DNA of 64,000 nt from VRUE01 sp963716735. GTDB taxonomy: Bacteria > Actinomycetota > Thermoleophilia > Solirubrobacterales > 70-9. The stretch lies in the NCBI GenBank assembly GCA_963716735.1, contig OY970321.1, forward strand, positions 2,768,471 to 2,832,470, in the 5' to 3' direction. This document shows, piece after piece, positions 6,955-14,409 of this stretch. Position numbers and translations under genes: made by a program. The notes beneath the pieces are model-generated. The model was not told the DNA's origin and did no database searches. It saw only the letters and a program-made list of their open reading frames with translations. Every line of letters starts with the position of its first letter. Within the stretch, counting starts at the first letter, position 1.

Positions 6955-8094
6955 GTGACGACCGCCACCGTCCCGACCGCTGATCAGCTCGCCGAGCTGG
7001 ACCCGGACGCCCTCGAAAAGCTGGTCGAACAGGCGAAGGCAAAGCGGGCGCTTGGCCCCGACCTGGAGCAGGTCGAGCGCGAGGCGGCCGGCAAGACCCA
7101 CGGCAAGATCGCAGCCGCGATCTTCGACGACGCGCCGAGCATTTGGGCTGACGACTTGGGCGAGGCTCGGCGGCCGATCCCCGGAGGGTGCGATCTGCTG
7201 CTGGAGGGTGTGCCGTCCTACTTCTTCGGCGCTCGCGGCTCCGGCAAGAGCACCGTCGTCGACACGCTCGGCTGGAATGTCGCCATGCACGAGATAGGTG
7301 TCCTCGTGCTGGACCGCGAGAACGGCCCGGCTCTATCTCGCGCCCGCCTCGATGACGCTGTGAAGTTCAACCCCGACTTGGACGACGCGAAGCTGCGCGA
7401 GTTCTACGACGCCCGCCACTGGCCGGAGTTCGAAAAGGGCTGGAACCCCGACGGCTACGCCGACGTGATCGCCGGACGCGGCTTCAAAGTCGTGATTTAC
7501 GACTCCGTGCGCGAGCTGCTGGGGCAGCTCCGGCTCAGCTCCAACTCGGATGACGACTGGTCCGAGCTGTACGGGCTGCTGGCAACGCCACTGATTCAGC
7601 GCGGGATCACTCCAGTGTTCCTCGACAACATCGGCAACGTCGCCACCGAGCGGCCGCGCGGGACTGCTGCGAAGCTCGACGCCGCTCCGCAGGGCTATCG
7701 CATCTGGACTCGCCAAGAGTTCACCCCAGAGATAACCGGTGTCGTGGGGATCGACTGCTCGCGTTCGCGGCTGGGAGACATCGGCCGCGAATGGCGGATG
7801 ACGGTCGGCGGCGGTCGCTGGGAGCTCCCAACCGAGTCCACGGAGAATCAGACGACCACGACCTGGGACTTGATACTCGCTGCGCTGGCAGATGGCGAGG
7901 AGCACGAGCAAGGCGAGATCGCGGAGACGGCGGGAGTCACGACCAAGACGGTGCGGCGGCTGGTCAACGTCGAGCACGCGGAAGCCCGCAAGGGGGAACG
8001 TGACCCGTGCGTGATTCGCACCGAACAGGCCGGGCATCCTACGACGCTGCGGCTCCGGGGTGTGGGCGGATCGAGTCTCATGGAGGCCATCTGA
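6955..8094 (+). CDS. RepA-like RecA-fold ATPase (AAA_25 type) with C-terminal winged helix
   Basis: 379 residues. An N-terminal helical region is followed by Walker A GARGSGKST (about 92-100), a LVLDRENG strand, and Walker B VVIYDS with the switch region after it (about 175-190). A C-terminal helix-turn-helix covers about 300-345 (EIAETAGVTTKTVRRLV). Plasmid RepA-type hexameric helicases and phage replicative ATPases share this layout. Start GTG with GGAGG 8 bp upstream. It is followed directly by the GGACAT repeat cluster, so a replication initiator or helicase role is likely. Confidence 0.7.
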   Translation: MTTATVPTADQLAELDPDALEKLVEQAKAKRALGPDLEQVEREAAGKTHGKIAAAIFDDAPSIWADDLGEARRPIPGGCDLLLEGVPSYFFGARGSGKSTVVDTLGWNVAMHEIGVLVLDRENGPALSRARLDDAVKFNPDLDDAKLREFYDARHWPEFEKGWNPDGYADVIAGRGFKVVIYDSVRELLGQLRLSSNSDDDWSELYGLLATPLIQRGITPVFLDNIGNVATERPRGTAAKLDAAPQGYRIWTRQEFTPEITGVVGIDCSRSRLGDIGREWRMTVGGGRWELPTESTENQTTTTWDLILAALADGEEHEQGEIAETAGVTTKTVRRLVNVEHAEARKGERDPCVIRTEQAGHPTTLRLRGVGGSSLMEAI

Positions 8095-8126
8095 TTGGCG
8101 GCAGCGTCGGGTCGTGGGGCGGCAGG

Positions 8127-8297
8127 AAAGGTTGGACATCGGCCGCCGACGGCTGTCCGACGACCCCGGACATCATCAGTCAGATCACGTCCGACCCCAT
8201 GTCCGACTCTCGGCGGAGTCTGGCCTGTAGAGCGAAAAAAGGTTGGACATCGGCCGCCGGATTATGTCCTACCAATGTCCGGGGCACCCCGGACATT
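8127..8297. repeat. GGACAT iteron-like cluster, candidate origin of the element
   Basis: Seven GGACAT/ATGTCC hexamers: 8134, 8168, 8199, 8245, 8264, 8275 and 8291. The region includes a 22-bp identical direct repeat (8127-8148 and 8238-8259, core GGTTGGACATCGGCCGCCG) and a 24-bp palindrome (8274-8297, arms AATGTCCGGGG and CCCCGGACATT). It lies directly downstream of the RepA-like gene. This is typical of a replication origin or partition site. Confidence 0.6.
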
Positions 8298-8388
8298 CCC
8301 CGTAGGGCAATGGCGGAGCCATGCCCTAGGGGTGTCCGTGCGAAGTTCGCGGCTCCCGACCGCCGAGCGCATCCATAGCGACGACCCG

Positions 8389-8652
8389 ATGACGGCTGTT
8401 GAGTCACCTAGACTCGAACGCGGAATGGCGGAGCGGCAGCCAATACACGCGGTTCACACTGAAGACCAGCAAGAGCTGCTGGAACGACTGGGGCTACTCG
8501 ACGCCTTCAGGTCGGGCGATCTGAAATGTCGAGATTGCGAGCGTCCGGTCGCCGACCACGGGCTGGGCCTCGTTCAGATGAACGCCAATGGCGAAATCGA
8601 GGTCGCTTGCGCCGACTCGCAGTGCGGCCGCAAAACGGACGGAGCCACGTGA
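8389..8652 (+). CDS. Small zinc-ribbon-like protein
   Basis: 87 residues. The N-terminal half is a helix (EDQQELLERLGLLDAF); the second half has CRDCERPVADHG and, about 20 residues later, CADSQCGR, giving a CxxC...CxxxxC arrangement that could hold zinc. Its 3' end overlaps the next gene by 4 bp (GTGA), so the two proteins are made together. The function is unknown. Confidence 0.55.
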   Translation: MTAVESPRLERGMAERQPIHAVHTEDQQELLERLGLLDAFRSGDLKCRDCERPVADHGLGLVQMNANGEIEVACADSQCGRKTDGAT

Positions 8653-9836
8653 TCGGATTCTTCTTTGGAGGCGGCATCGTGGCGACCGCCGCCGCTGTCC
8701 TGTTTTTTTGCGTCACCTACCCCGACAAAGCGGAGAAGGTCGCGGGGTGGATCGTTGCGCTCGCCTCCAAGATCTGGGACAAGACCGACCGCACGGCGGT
8801 GGCGCTCAGGGTTCAGGGGGACATCAACGACGCCCGCACCGAGTTGCTGAAGTCGGCTCCGGAGGGGCTGATCGAGCGGAAGATCAAGATCAAGTGGACC
8901 GGGGCCGAGGAAGCGGAAGCCCTGTTGAAGGAGGGCGAGGTCCTGGTCTGCATGGAGAAGTCCGACCACCACGAGCAGAACGTGGCGAATGCGCTCATGG
9001 CCTTCCTTCCTAAGACGATGGTCCCTAACGCGCGTCGCTATCTCGACCGAAGCCGGATGCGCGCGGCCGACCTCATTGTCGCCAAGGGGCTGCTCGACCA
9101 GGACGGCGGGAAGGTCGGTGCGCTCGACGTGTTCTTTCGAGACCACCTCGACCCAGCTCGTGAGTCGGGGAAAGACCTCAAAGAGAAAATCGAAGAACTC
9201 GACTCCGTCGACTTGCAGGGGTGGCTGGTTCGACTGGTCCTCGCTGAGTACTTAAGACTCGGCGAGGAACTTCATCCAGGCGAGCCAGACGACGAAGCCC
9301 TGCGTGAGGCCGAGGAATTCGCGAGGTTCGTCTACAAGCTCGCAGCGCGGGAGCCGGGGGCCAAAGACTCCTCAATGGGAATCAAGGGCCGGTACTTCCG
9401 GGTCGCGGTAATTTTCGTCGGAATCAAAGAACGCCTGGTGGGGGAGGGCTTGAAGCCATATCGAAAGCGGGCCAAGCGCTACCTCTACACGGGCGAATAC
9501 GACGCCGTCTACCTGATGGCGCGCGACGACAACATGGTCGCTGTCGAAGTACTTGCTGAGAATTTGGACGGCGATGGCCGGGTCGCTAGCGTCAGCACGT
9601 ACAAGTACGGCCTGCGGGCGGATTTCAAGTCGCGGTACGGACTGAACCGCGAGAGAGCGATCATTGCCTGTGTTCGTCGCCGTCGTGTCGCAGACGCAGT
9701 GCCAGATGATGTTCAAGCGGAGTTGGCGGCTGTCGAGGCCGGTGACCTCCCAGAGGAGACTTGGGAGACTACGCCGCCGAAATTGGACGCTCCACTGTTC
9801 GATCAGGAGAATCGTCCGGCCGAGGCGACTGACTAG
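8649..9836 (+). CDS. Membrane-anchored protein of unknown function
   Basis: 395 residues. One N-terminal membrane helix (about 2-25, GFFFGGGIVATAAAVLFFCV) is followed by a long soluble part. Its most family-like stretch is an alpha/beta segment with VLVCMEKSDHHEQNVANAL and RRYLDRSRMRAADLIVAKGLL (about 95-155). The C-terminal third is beta-rich, and the tail is acidic. I do not recognise the family. Start GTG with GGAG 5 bp upstream; coupled to the zinc-ribbon gene. A membrane-tethered effector or sensor carried as cargo is one possibility. Confidence 0.6.
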   Translation: MIGFFFGGGIVATAAAVLFFCVTYPDKAEKVAGWIVALASKIWDKTDRTAVALRVQGDINDARTELLKSAPEGLIERKIKIKWTGAEEAEALLKEGEVLVCMEKSDHHEQNVANALMAFLPKTMVPNARRYLDRSRMRAADLIVAKGLLDQDGGKVGALDVFFRDHLDPARESGKDLKEKIEELDSVDLQGWLVRLVLAEYLRLGEELHPGEPDDEALREAEEFARFVYKLAAREPGAKDSSMGIKGRYFRVAVIFVGIKERLVGEGLKPYRKRAKRYLYTGEYDAVYLMARDDNMVAVEVLAENLDGDGRVASVSTYKYGLRADFKSRYGLNRERAIIACVRRRRVADAVPDDVQAELAAVEAGDLPEETWETTPPKLDAPLFDQENRPAEATD

Positions 9837-10098
9837 TTCAGGAGCCGCATTCACAGACATCTTTAGACCCCGCCCTCAGGGGGGCCGAAGCCCAAGTTCC
9901 GATCGATTACTGGGAATTGAAGCCAAATCTCGGCCCTTAGGTCGACGACTTGAGGGCCTGAAATTCTTGGACGGGTCCAAAGATGCCTACGGCCCTGCAT
10001 TGCCGGGAGGCGGTGCGAAAGAGCGCCAGGCCAGCCAGGGATGTGGGGTTGCTACACCCCGCGTCAACTTGACATGGGCTCGAAAATGTCAGTGAGAA
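9837..10098. promoter_or_regulatory. Intergenic region before the excisionase-integrase pair
   Basis: No gene seen in 262 bp. Near its end is an inverted repeat, TGACAT (10070-10075) and ATGTCA (10086-10091), overlapping a TTGACA hexamer, 8 bp before the excisionase-like start. A possible operator. Confidence 0.35.
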
Positions 10099-10491
10099 AT
10101 GACTACTGCAAATGCCCCACATAGTCAGTCGATCACTGCCCTGCTCGACGCCGCGGCTGCCGATGCCGCGACCTTCCGCCCCAAGGTGACGGCGCCCCCG
10201 TGGGCGGCGATCGAAGCGGCGCAGATGCCCGCCATTGAGTCGCGTCTGTTGACGGTCGCGGAAGCTGCGGAGGTTGTGCCGCTATCGACCAAGCAGCTCT
10301 ATCGCGTGGCGGAACGCGCAGACAGTCCATTCCGCAAGGTGGAGGGGCGGTGGATGGCTTACGCGAATGAGCTTCACCGTTGGATCAGGGAGCATCCGAC
10401 CGGCTCGAAGCCCGCTGAGTCTCCGGCGGCCGATGGTGACTCCCTCGCGGCTCGCGTCCGGCGGCGTCGGCGGGAAGGGGGCGCATCGTGA
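10099..10491 (+). CDS. Excisionase-like HTH_17 DNA-binding protein
   Basis: 130 residues. Residues 50-100 form a MerR/excisionase-type winged helix: LLTVAEAAEVVPLSTKQLYRVAER and FRKVEGRWMAYANELHRWIREH. The N- and C-terminal extensions are low in complexity, the latter basic. The stop overlaps the integrase start (GTGA), the classic xis-int arrangement. In the family it bends att DNA and directs excision, and may also repress int. Confidence 0.75.
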   Translation: MTTANAPHSQSITALLDAAAADAATFRPKVTAPPWAAIEAAQMPAIESRLLTVAEAAEVVPLSTKQLYRVAERADSPFRKVEGRWMAYANELHRWIREHPTGSKPAESPAADGDSLAARVRRRRREGGAS

Positions 10492-11645
10492 GCGTCCACC
10501 CGACGAAGTTCGGCACCTACGAAGTCAAGTACCGCGTTGACGGCAAGCAGCGCTCCAAATCCTTCAAGTCTCAGAAGGTGGCGGAACGCTTCGACGGCGA
10601 AGTAACGGAGGCGAAGGACGAAGGGCGGCCGACTCCCGAGCCGCGCCGCAAGGTGCCGACGTTGGAAACCTTCGCGGAAGACTGGCTGACCGGCCGCGTC
10701 AAGCTGGCCGATTCGACGCTAGAGAAATACGGCGAACTGCTGGACCGCCACGTACTGCCGGAGCTGGGCGGCCTGCCGCTAACGGAGCTGCGCCCCCGGC
10801 GTCTGTACGACTGGCAGCAAAACCGGCTCGACGCGGGCGCAGGTCCGGCCGTGCTCGGCAAGGCTCAGGGGTTGCTCCGGCAAATTCTGAAAACCGCCGT
10901 CATGCCGCACGAATACCTCGAAGTCAATCCGGTGCTGGAACTGGAGCGGCCGGAGTACAAAAAGCGGGAGCATCGCTGGCTGGCGGCCGCCGATGTCGAG
11001 CTGTTGCGGGGTTGGTATCTGGAGCGCGAAGACTTGCGCTCGGCGACCCTTGTTTCTGTTCTCGGCTTCATCGGCATCCGCCCACAGGATGCGCTCGCGC
11101 TCGAATGGAAGCACCTTGACGGGGACCGGCTCGAAGTCATCCAGAAGAACTCGGAAGGCGTGATCGCCCCCGGCTCGAAGACCGGCGAACACTGGAAACG
11201 TCGCGTCTACGTCCCCGGCCCGGTCCTTGACGATCTGGCCGCGTGGCGCGGCGCCGGTTCCGGTCGCGGCCTGCTGTTCGCCCGCGCGGACGGGCAGCCT
11301 TGGCGCAAGCACGATTGGGACAACTGGCGCTCGAAGTACACGCGCCCCGGCGGCCGTCGTCACGGCACCGGCTCCCGGCCGCTGGCGCGGTGCTTCAAGC
11401 TCGCGGCTGAGGACGTTGGACTAGGGGCGACGTTGAAGCCGTATGACCTCCGCCACACGGCCGCGACCCTCTACGCGGCGGCCGGTTGGACGGCGGTCGA
11501 GATTGGACATCAGCTCGGCCACTCGGCGGAGGTTTCGCAGCGGACCTATCAGCACTTGCTTGACGCGAAACCGGGCGACCGGCGCTCGATTGAGGACTAC
11601 ATCGCGGAGGCTCGCGCGGCCGACGCTGTTCGGGAAAAGTTCTGA
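10488..11645 (+). CDS. int: Tyrosine site-specific integrase
   Basis: 385 residues: an N-terminal AP2-like arm-binding part (GTYEVKYRVDGKQRSKSF), a SAM-like core-binding domain (about 60-155) and a catalytic domain with Arg198 (GIRPQDALAL), the YDLRHTAA box (Arg322, with Tyr319 where His is usual), His345 (GHQLGHS) and the nucleophile Tyr354 (RTYQHLL). It ends 57 bp before tRNA-Gly, its likely target. Start GTG, coupled to the excisionase-like gene. Confidence 0.92.
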   Translation: MSVHPTKFGTYEVKYRVDGKQRSKSFKSQKVAERFDGEVTEAKDEGRPTPEPRRKVPTLETFAEDWLTGRVKLADSTLEKYGELLDRHVLPELGGLPLTELRPRRLYDWQQNRLDAGAGPAVLGKAQGLLRQILKTAVMPHEYLEVNPVLELERPEYKKREHRWLAAADVELLRGWYLEREDLRSATLVSVLGFIGIRPQDALALEWKHLDGDRLEVIQKNSEGVIAPGSKTGEHWKRRVYVPGPVLDDLAAWRGAGSGRGLLFARADGQPWRKHDWDNWRSKYTRPGGRRHGTGSRPLARCFKLAAEDVGLGATLKPYDLRHTAATLYAAAGWTAVEIGHQLGHSAEVSQRTYQHLLDAKPGDRRSIEDYIAEARAADAVREKF

Positions 11646-11687
11646 GCGTCGGCCGGTAGAGCGCGAGCCTCACGTTCGGATTCGGCC

Positions 11688-11693
11688 TAGAAT
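11688..11693 (+). promoter_or_regulatory. -10 box brought in by the element for tRNA-Gly
   Basis: TAGAAT, 9 bp before tRNA-Gly. It lies inside the element, so after integration the tRNA is driven by element DNA, matching the lost native box at 1411-1416. Confidence 0.5.
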
Positions 11694-11700
11694 GGCGCTT

Positions 11701-11743
11701 ACGCGGACGTAGCTCAGTTGGTAGAGCGCGAGCTTCCCAAGCT
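11701..11743 (+). repeat. attR: 5' half of the intact tRNA-Gly
   Basis: These 43 bases are identical to 1423-1465. Here they are followed by the normal 3' half of the tRNA, so this side keeps the working gene. Confidence 0.85.
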
Positions 11744-11775
11744 CGAGGTCGCGGGTTCGAGACCCGTCGTCCGCT
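11703..11775 (+). tRNA. tRNA-Gly (anticodon CCC)
   Basis: 73 nt with paired acceptor strands GCGGACG/CGTCCGC, D arm GCTC...GAGC, anticodon stem CGAGC/GCTCG with loop TTCCCAA, T arm with loop TTCGAGA, and discriminator T. CCA is not encoded. The gene is a hybrid: its 5' half comes from the element and its 3' half from the chromosome. Confidence 0.93.
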
Positions 11776-11852
11776 TCCCTTGGTCCTCTGTGGAGCACGG
11801 CGAACGGATCTCATCAGTCAAGGTTGAGGCTCCAGGTTCCGATTGTTGGGAA

Positions 11853-13889
11853 GTGGTAGCCGAACTGAGCGAGCGCGAGCGACGGACCGTCCTTTTCGGC
11901 GGCCTCCTTGCCCTCTGCCTGCTCGCCGCCTTTACCGCGCACGCCCTGGTCGGGTTTGGCGGTCCTGGCGCCGATGCGCTCTTCAACACCTGGATCTACA
12001 GCGCCCTGATGCTGACCAGCGCCGCCGCCTGTCTGCTGCGGGCCGCGCTGGTTCGCCGCGAGCGCGCTACCTGGGCACTACTTGGCGTCGGCTTGCTGCT
12101 CTACACCGGCGGGGAAATCTATTACGCGGCCGTGCTCGCCGGACAGGCGTCGGTGCCGATCCCCTCTCCCGCCGACGGCGGCTACCTCGCCTTCTATCCA
12201 CTCGCCTACGTGGCGCTGATCGCCCTTCTGCGGGCGAGGATCGGGGCCTTTCCGTTCGCGCGTTGGCTGGACGGCCTGATCGTCGGCTCCGCCGTCGCGG
12301 CGCTGGCGGCGGCGTTCGCGCTTGGGCCGATCGTCGATGCCTCCAGCGAAGGCCAGACGCTCGCCGTCGCCACCAATCTGGCCTACCCGATCGCCGACCT
12401 GACCCTGTTGACGATGGTGGCGACCGCCGCCTCGTTCACCGGCTGGCGACCGGGGCGCAGCTGGGTGGTCCTCGGTGCCGGCCTCTTGCTGCTCGCCGTC
12501 TCCGACGGCGTCTATCTGCTGCAGGCTGCCAAGGGGATCTACGTCGAAGGCACGATTCTCGATGCCGGCTGGCCATGCGGTGTTCTGCTGGTGGCCTGCG
12601 CGGCGTGGATCGAGCCGGGCACCACGGAGCCGCTGGGATCGCGGGCAGTGCGGATCGTCGCGATACCGGCCGCTGCGGCGCTGATCGCGATCTGCATCCA
12701 AGCAGTCGAACGATTCGCCACGGCCCCAACCGCAGCGGCAGTCATCTCCCTGCTCACCCTGATTGCGGTCGTCGTGCGGCTCGTCCTCTCATTGCGTGAG
12801 AGTCAAGGGGAAGTCCGCACGAGGGCGCAAGAGTCGCGTACCGACGAGTTGACCGGGCTGCCCAACCGCAGGGCGCTGATGCTGGATTTGGAGGGTGCGA
12901 TCGCGCGCCCGGCAGCGGCGGGATCCCTTCGGCTCCTTGCGCTGTTTGACCTTGACGGCTTCAAGCTCTACAACAACACCTTCGGCCACCCGGCTGGAGA
13001 CGCTCTGCTGGCGCGGCTCGGCGGGCGACTGGAGCGCTTCGCGGCCGCAAAAGGCAGCGCCTATCGGCTGGGTGGCGATGAGTTCTGCCTTTTGGCCGAG
13101 TGCACGGCGGCGGAGGTCGACGCGATCGTCGCCGGCGCCGGCGCTGCGCTTACCGAGCGCGGCGAGGGGTTCGCGATCGCGGCCTCGCAGGGCAACGTGC
13201 TGTTGCCGAGCGAGGCCGGCTCGGTCGAGGAGGCATTGCAGCTCGCCGACCGGCGGATGTACGCGAATAAGCTCAGCGAGCGGACCTCGGCCGGCTCGCA
13301 GTCGCGCGACGTGCTGCTGACGGCGCTACGCGAGCGTCAACCGCAGCTGGCCGAGCAAGCCGTTGACGTCGCCGAGTTGGCGCTGACGGTCGCCGAAGAG
13401 CTGGGAATGGAGGCCGAGCAACGCGATGAGACCTACCGCGCCGCACAGTTGCACGAGACGGGGAAGATGGCGATCCCCGACGCGATCCTGAACAAGCCAG
13501 GCCCGCTCGAGGAATCCGAATGGGAGTTCGTCCGCCAGCACACCCTGATCGGCGAGCGGATCATTGCCTCGGCGGCGGCGCTCGTGCCGGTCGCGCGTCT
13601 GGTTCGCTCGAGTGGCGAGCGCTGGGATGGCAGTGGCTATCCGGACTCCCTGCGCGGCGAGCAGATCCCACTCGGCGCGCGGGTGATTGCCGTTTGCGAG
13701 GCCTACGCGGCGATGATCTCAGAGCGCCCCTACAGCGTCGCGATGCGTCCCTCGCGAGCGCTCGAAGAGCTGCGCCGCAGCGTCGGCTCGCAGTTTGACC
13801 CCGAGGTCGTTGCGGCCTTCGAGCGGGTCGCGGCGAAGCGCGGCCTTCCCATCGGGCCTGGGTCAGGGGTACGCCTCTGCGGGAATTGA
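11853..13889 (+). CDS. Membrane GGDEF diguanylate cyclase fused to HD-GYP-type phosphodiesterase domain
   Basis: About 678 residues: seven to nine N-terminal membrane helices (to about 315), a GGDEF domain with DELTGLPNRRAL and intact RLGGDEF (about 405) but no RxxD inhibitory site, then an HD-GYP-like domain with HETGK in place of HDxGK (about 533) and RWDGSGYP (about 594). The GGDEF part should make cyclic di-GMP. The HD part may be altered because Asp is Glu. The start is uncertain; a GTG at 11790 is also possible. It ends inside a 40-bp palindrome. Confidence 0.85.
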   Translation: MVAELSERERRTVLFGGLLALCLLAAFTAHALVGFGGPGADALFNTWIYSALMLTSAAACLLRAALVRRERATWALLGVGLLLYTGGEIYYAAVLAGQASVPIPSPADGGYLAFYPLAYVALIALLRARIGAFPFARWLDGLIVGSAVAALAAAFALGPIVDASSEGQTLAVATNLAYPIADLTLLTMVATAASFTGWRPGRSWVVLGAGLLLLAVSDGVYLLQAAKGIYVEGTILDAGWPCGVLLVACAAWIEPGTTEPLGSRAVRIVAIPAAAALIAICIQAVERFATAPTAAAVISLLTLIAVVVRLVLSLRESQGEVRTRAQESRTDELTGLPNRRALMLDLEGAIARPAAAGSLRLLALFDLDGFKLYNNTFGHPAGDALLARLGGRLERFAAAKGSAYRLGGDEFCLLAECTAAEVDAIVAGAGAALTERGEGFAIAASQGNVLLPSEAGSVEEALQLADRRMYANKLSERTSAGSQSRDVLLTALRERQPQLAEQAVDVAELALTVAEELGMEAEQRDETYRAAQLHETGKMAIPDAILNKPGPLEESEWEFVRQHTLIGERIIASAAALVPVARLVRSSGERWDGSGYPDSLRGEQIPLGARVIAVCEAYAAMISERPYSVAMRPSRALEELRRSVGSQFDPEVVAAFERVAAKRGLPIGPGSGVRLCGN

Positions 13890-13922
13890 GACCCCACGCG
13901 CATGCGCGTGGGGTCTCAATTC
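13883..13922. terminator. 40-bp perfect palindrome over a stop codon
   Basis: Arms GAATTGAGACCCCACGCGCA and its exact complement meet with no spacer. The TGA stop of the GGDEF gene is inside the left arm. It lies between convergent genes and could end transcription from both sides; there is no clear T run. Confidence 0.7.
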
Positions 13923-14007
13923 GCCTGTAGGACGGCCAGTCTTCCTCGCCCGGGGAGGCGTGGAGTCAAAATGCGACCGATCGCTGCTCGAGCGGCCCGG
14001 CCCCCGC

Positions 14008-14307
14008 TTAGGCGTGTGCTTTGCGGCGGGTTTTGCGCCCAGCTTTCCCTCTCGCTCCGTTTTCGCTGCTTTCGACCACACGGTAAAAGTGCTCGATCGC
14101 ACCACGGACCTGTCGTTCGTCCACGACTTTGACCAGATTGGAGCGACGCAGCTCGGTGACGTGGTAATTGACGGTGCTCAGCGGTGCCTGCAGCTCGAGG
14201 CTGAGGTCCTTTGGCGACAGCGTGCGGCCGCCATCAAGGCTGAGCACTTCCAGGATTGACACCCGCAGGGGGTGGGTATTGGCACGAGCCAGGCGTTCCC
14301 AATTCAC
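14008..14307 (-). CDS. ArsR-like winged-helix regulator
   Basis: 99 residues: HPLRVSILEVLSLDGGRTLSPKDLSLELQ, then APLSTVNYHVTELRRSNLV (recognition helix) and a wing ending IEHFYRVV. The C-terminal tail is Lys/Arg-rich. It has no metal-binding Cys pair. It is divergent from the large secreted protein gene and may control it across a shared AT-rich promoter region. Confidence 0.75.
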   Translation of the reverse strand: MNWERLARANTHPLRVSILEVLSLDGGRTLSPKDLSLELQAPLSTVNYHVTELRRSNLVKVVDERQVRGAIEHFYRVVESSENGARGKAGRKTRRKAHA

Positions 14308-14409
14308 GACTACCTCACTTTCGTTGATGGGGGAATACCTAAAAATAATAGCTCAGATCATCAAAATCGGGTAATCTAATTTTGCGATGACCCAGCGGAA
14401 GGGATCCAG
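14308..14409. promoter_or_regulatory. AT-rich divergent promoter region
   Basis: About 100 bp, including an A/T-rich run at 14338-14350 and TAATCTAATTTT near 14373, far richer in A+T than its surroundings. It separates the ArsR-like gene from the secreted-protein gene, so it is the likely control region for both. Confidence 0.45.

Larger units (their letters stand above)
1466..11702. mobile_element. Integrative element in tRNA-Gly(CCC), about 10.3 kb
   Basis: The region is bounded by a 43-bp tRNA-derived direct repeat. A tyrosine integrase and excisionase-like gene sit at the right end, next to the intact tRNA. Inside are a RepA-like ATPase with an iteron-like cluster, a serine recombinase, XRE regulators and unassigned cargo. 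No FtsK/TraB-type translocase, relaxase, capsid or terminase gene is visible. It is therefore neither a conjugative actinomycete element nor a complete phage, but more likely a mobilisable or satellite-type replicative island. Its genes use the same leaderless start signals as the surrounding chromosome. Confidence 0.85.

Noticed and set aside
8007..8388. Coding sequence across the GGACAT repeat region
   Set aside because: Open frames exist, but the repeats fall in different frames and the translated sequence is Pro/Arg/Ser-rich with no motif; the repeats look like DNA sites.
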